Source: Lacimicrobium sp. SS2-24 (GTDB lineage Bacteria; Pseudomonadota; Gammaproteobacteria; Enterobacterales; Alteromonadaceae). From it: 64,000 nucleotides of DNA. Under the pieces are notes generated by a model. That model had not been told where the DNA came from. It saw only the letters and a program-made list of their open reading frames with translations, and searched no databases. The stretch spans positions 124,001 to 188,000 of the forward strand of contig NZ_NIWW01000002.1 in the NCBI RefSeq assembly GCF_002201535.1, in the 5' to 3' direction. The first letter of the stretch is position 1. Each line of letters begins with the position of its first letter. A program made the position numbers and the translations under genes. This document shows, piece after piece, positions 61,394 to 64,000 of this stretch.

Positions 61394-62107
61394 TCGTTCC
61401 CGCATGTTGTTGGCGGGAACCCAGTGACCTTAAAACACCGAAAGAAAAAGGCACTGGATGCCCGATAAACACATTCGGGCATGACCTGGGGTGGCGTCGT
61501 TCCCGCATTTTGTTGGCGGGAACCCAGCGACCTTAAAACATCGAAAGAAAAAGGCACTGGATGCCCGATAACCACACTCGGGCATGACCTGGGGTGGCGT
61601 CGTTCCCGCATGTTGTTGGCGGGAACCCAGTGACCTTAAAACACCGAAAGGAAAAAGGCACTGGATGCCCGATAAACACATTCGGGCATGACCTGCGGTG
61701 GCGTCGTTCCCGCATGTTGTTGGCGGGAACCCAGTGACTTTAAGACACCGAAAGAAAAAGGCGCTGGATGCCCGATAACCACACTCGGGCATGACCTGCG
61801 GTGGCGTCGTTCCCGCATGGTGTTGGCGGGAACCCAGCGACCTTTAGACTCCGGAAGAAAAAAGGCACTGGATGCCCGATAACCACACTCGGGCATGACC
61901 TGCGGTGGCGTCGTTCCCGCATGCTGTTGGCGGGAACCCAGCGACCTTTAGACTCCGGAAGAAAAAAGGCACTGGATGCCCGATAACCACACTCGGGCAT
62001 GACCTGGGGTGGCGTCGTTCCCGCATGTTGTTGGCGGGAACCCAGCGACCTTAAAACATCGAAAGAAAAAGGCGCTGGATGCCCGATAACAACATTCGGG
62101 CATGACC
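61394..62107. repeat. Tandem array of seven ~104-bp double-hairpin repeats
   Basis: Units begin at 61394, 61498, 61601, 61704, 61808, 61912 and 62015, giving a period of 103-104 bp. Each unit has hairpin 1 (TTCCCGC, loop, GCGGGAA), a conserved link with GACCTTAAAACA or similar, then hairpin 2 (ATGCCCGA, loop, TCGGGCAT). Units differ at few positions. Reading frames across them are by-products of the repeat. The 1 kb spacer 61177-62172 holds no gene besides this array. Confidence 0.93.
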
Positions 62108-62172
62108 GTTTTATGTCAGCGCACCAGGCCCAGTAGAGTCTTTGCAAGCCCGGCTCGATTAGAAACGGTTTC

Positions 62173-62964
62173 TTAGCGTGAAAACACCAGCGTAGCCTGA
62201 TCACTGTGATAGGTGCCATCGGTTCTGTCGGGAAGCGTCAGGGCAACTGCGGCGAGCATGAAGGTTCCGGATATTTGTTCATTCAGCTCAAGCCGTCCGC
62301 TTTCATCTGTTTTGAGCATGAAGGTTTCTTTTGAGGTGTTTTTTACTTTCACGTCATGATTCGTAAGCGGTTGCCCTTCAAACAAAAGCTGAAAAACATC
62401 GGCCGAGCCACTGGCTTTAACAAATTCTAAGGTTTGCCCAACAGGCTCTGACATAAAAGTGCTTTTGTCATCACAGGGCTCAACACAGATAAAGGTCTTG
62501 GTATGCTTCACATAGCTTCTGTGTAATGACGGATTGCCGGGCAACGCCTTGAAGGCGTCTTTAATGTCTGATGAGGCACCAATTTCGTCCAGATACCCGT
62601 CTACATTCTCGTGACCGATATCACCGGAACGGAGCTTGGAACTCATTGCAACGGTACTCACACCGGCGTTTTGTGGTGTGAAACCAATACTAAGAAAGGC
62701 TTCACCTTCTGAATAGGACAATGGCGTTATCGTCTCTCCATTTAGCTGTACACTAGCCAGTGCAATTCGTTCCTGAGCGACTCCCCAGGTGAGATCCGGG
62801 AAGCTTAATGCGCTGGTCATTCTCACTTCCACCGGTTGGCTGACTGAAACGGTATTTTGAACCGGCAACAAAAAGGTATCGTGGGCCAAGGCTAGCGGGC
62901 ATAACAGGCAACTGAAAATGCCCAGAAATCTGCTTAACATGTTCTTCAATTTATAATGTGTCAT
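62173..62964 (-). CDS. DUF4198-family periplasmic protein
   Basis: A 263-aa protein with an export signal ending ALAHD (FLGIFSCLLCPLALAHDTFLLP), the typical DUF4198 start with His after cleavage, and Ig-like beta domains (VEVRMTSALSFPDLTWG; a C-terminal GTYHSDQATLVFS). DUF4198 proteins are linked to metal (nickel/cobalt) uptake or copper handling. Cys pair CVEPC lies mid-chain. The start at 62964 forms an ATGA with a small upstream frame; a start at 62940 is also possible. The CopD-like gene upstream supports a metal role. Confidence 0.85.
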   Translation of the reverse strand: MTHYKLKNMLSRFLGIFSCLLCPLALAHDTFLLPVQNTVSVSQPVEVRMTSALSFPDLTWGVAQERIALASVQLNGETITPLSYSEGEAFLSIGFTPQNAGVSTVAMSSKLRSGDIGHENVDGYLDEIGASSDIKDAFKALPGNPSLHRSYVKHTKTFICVEPCDDKSTFMSEPVGQTLEFVKASGSADVFQLLFEGQPLTNHDVKVKNTSKETFMLKTDESGRLELNEQISGTFMLAAVALTLPDRTDGTYHSDQATLVFSR

Positions 62965-63151
62965 TTCCGATGATATCCCTTGGTATCCGCATTACGGCTT
63001 TGACTGTCTGCATCAATGTGCGCCGTTTTGACCACAATGTTTTTGTTGTTCAACAGCTTGTATAGACTTGTACCATGAGCCTCAGTGCCAGGTACACACG
63101 CAGAACCTATCCGTGTTGCCAGTACAACCAGAGTACGGGTTATCTTTACGA
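62961..63151 (-). other. Possible small secreted ORF without a standard start codon
   Basis: Between the CopD-type gene and the DUF4198 gene, the minus frame VKITRTLVVLATRIG, later EAHGTSLYKLLNNKN, ends with a TGA that overlaps the DUF4198 ATG (ATGA), as operon genes do. The first codon of the signal-peptide-like part is GTA, overlapping the CopD stop; the only in-frame starter is a TTG at 63206 inside copD. It may be a mutated gene or be started by coupling. Confidence 0.4.
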
Positions 63152-64000
63152 GGACGCTGGATAAACCACTGAGGTCAGTGCAGCGGTGACCAGCAGAATT
63201 GAACAAGCCACCATGATCTCTATCGAAATGGACCTCGATAATGACCGTCGTCCGGTGCCGTCTTTGATTGAAGGAACCCGTTTTAATTTGTTTGTGGCGG
63301 CGATACCTAAAATACTGATGACTAAAACTACCTTGATCAACAACGTCAGGCCGTAGGACGACTCGAAAAGAGCGGCGAGGCTATCAATGAGTTCGACTGC
63401 CATTATCACTCCGGCAAGTATTGAAGAAATAACCATGTAAACTGCTTGTTTGCCAAATGATTCCATCACTTCAACGAGCTTCTCATCGCTGAAAGAGCGG
63501 CAGGCCAGTTTCAAAGGGAATAATGCGCCAAACCACCAGGCCATGACGAAAACATGAAACATCAGCAATGCCTGATTAAGCCAACCACGTTCAGAGATAT
63601 GTCCGAGCTGGACGAAGGAATACGCCAGCAGCAACACTGCCGTCATCATGATTAGGTGCTTGGCACCTTGGGTTTTTTTAGTCGACCCCAACGCCATGGG
63701 TAATAACAGGATCAAGAGTGCTGCAATAAGCCCAATTCCACGCATCAATGCCGTATCGCCAGTGGCGGTGCTCCACATCATGGCGACAATGGCAGGATCC
63801 ATTGCACCGCGAATGCCATCTTCAGCCATTGCGCCAGTAGTGGCAAAAAAACCGACGATATTGGCCATGAATGCCACCGCCAGGATGCTGATCGTTAATC
63901 TTCGGTAAGCAGAAAGCTCCGTATCGGCGGCAGACCTGGAAGTAAAGGACTTGCTGTAGACAAAAAATGTATACCCGGTCGCCGCCGCAAAGCCCAGATA
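63146..64000 (-). CDS. CopD-family copper-resistance membrane protein (5' end outside window)
   Basis: The frame is open to the right edge, so the N-terminus is missing. About 284 residues are seen, with eight hydrophobic helices and GHISERGWLNQALLMFHVFVMAWWFGALFPL, the CopD helix with conserved His and Trp residues. CopD proteins move copper across the inner membrane in concert with CopC. An internal GTG at 63877 is not the true start, because coding sequence with the same helices continues upstream. Confidence 0.85.
   Translation of the reverse strand, partial: YLGFAAATGYTFFVYSKSFTSRSAADTELSAYRRLTISILAVAFMANIVGFFATTGAMAEDGIRGAMDPAIVAMMWSTATGDTALMRGIGLIAALLILLLPMALGSTKKTQGAKHLIMMTAVLLLAYSFVQLGHISERGWLNQALLMFHVFVMAWWFGALFPLKLACRSFSDEKLVEVMESFGKQAVYMVISSILAGVIMAVELIDSLAALFESSYGLTLLIKVVLVISILGIAATNKLKRVPSIKDGTGRRSLSRSISIEIMVACSILLVTAALTSVVYPASS

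Noticed and set aside
61394-62107. Possible CRISPR array
   Set aside because: The units are contiguous ~104-bp copies without unique spacers of equal length, and there are no cas genes.
61249-62219. Several 60-159 aa open frames in the repeat array
   Set aside because: They encode the same peptides in rotating frames because the DNA repeat has a 103-104 bp period; the hairpins explain the conservation.

Overview
The window reads as chromosomal DNA of an aerobic, probably marine gammaproteobacterium. The evidence is glmU and glmS with a DeoR-type regulator between them, a TonB-dependent receptor, a GlyGly-CTERM protein, Ada/AlkA-type alkylation repair and a LexA-controlled chromosomal integron. 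An Alteromonadales-like host is my best guess from gene style; no rRNA or other phylogenetic marker was read.

Layout. 1-12.6 kb holds a truncated serine hydrolase, katG, a YjdF/SGNH-esterase pair, a diguanylate cyclase, a glutaredoxin-MauE fusion, a solute-binding protein, an AraC/GyrI regulator followed by a broken cupin gene, a MerR-PhzF pair, and an ArsR-permease-carboxypeptidase operon with two copies of a likely operator. 12.6-25.5 kb is an AT-richer accessory stretch studded with remnants. It holds an EAL fragment, a LysR-controlled GST/NTF2/FrnE/tautomerase operon, an outer-membrane-protein fragment, an AraC-penicillin acylase operon divergent from a TonB-dependent receptor, and an intact IS3-family element next to the glmS terminator. 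25.5-39.1 kb is mostly housekeeping: glmS, its DeoR regulator, glmU, a second diguanylate cyclase, Ogt and AlkA, a second serine hydrolase, glyoxalase I, a YbaK deacylase, DUF805, an oxidoreductase, PhzF and a cation/proton antiporter.

39.2-40.4 kb encodes two translationally coupled proteins that share a Gly/Asn-rich beta motif, resembling bacterial amyloid signalling motifs. I know of no named system with this composition. 40.5-43.4 kb is a run of small detoxification-type genes (MAPEG, two VOC proteins, GST). 43.5-47.7 kb is a cell-wall module: a lysozyme-like secreted GlyGly-CTERM protein, a membrane-anchored helical protein and a DigH-like glycosidase. 47.9-52.2 kb carries small membrane and detoxification genes.

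52.5-58.8 kb is a chromosomal integron. It has an IntI integrase with the integron-specific insert, a LexA box over its promoter, an attI, seven clear attC sites of 59-118 bp and one collapsed one. About eight cassettes run away from attI, all on the minus strand: a secreted unknown, a VOC protein, two-TM proteins, a YciI protein, a four-TM protein, a secreted serine hydrolase with TPRs, and a TonB-C protein paired with a 54-aa secreted peptide. 58.8-62.1 kb is an amidohydrolase lipoprotein flanked on both sides by copies of a ~104-bp double-hairpin repeat, seven in tandem on the right. 62.1-64 kb holds a DUF4198 protein, a small uncertain ORF and a CopD-type membrane protein cut by the right edge.
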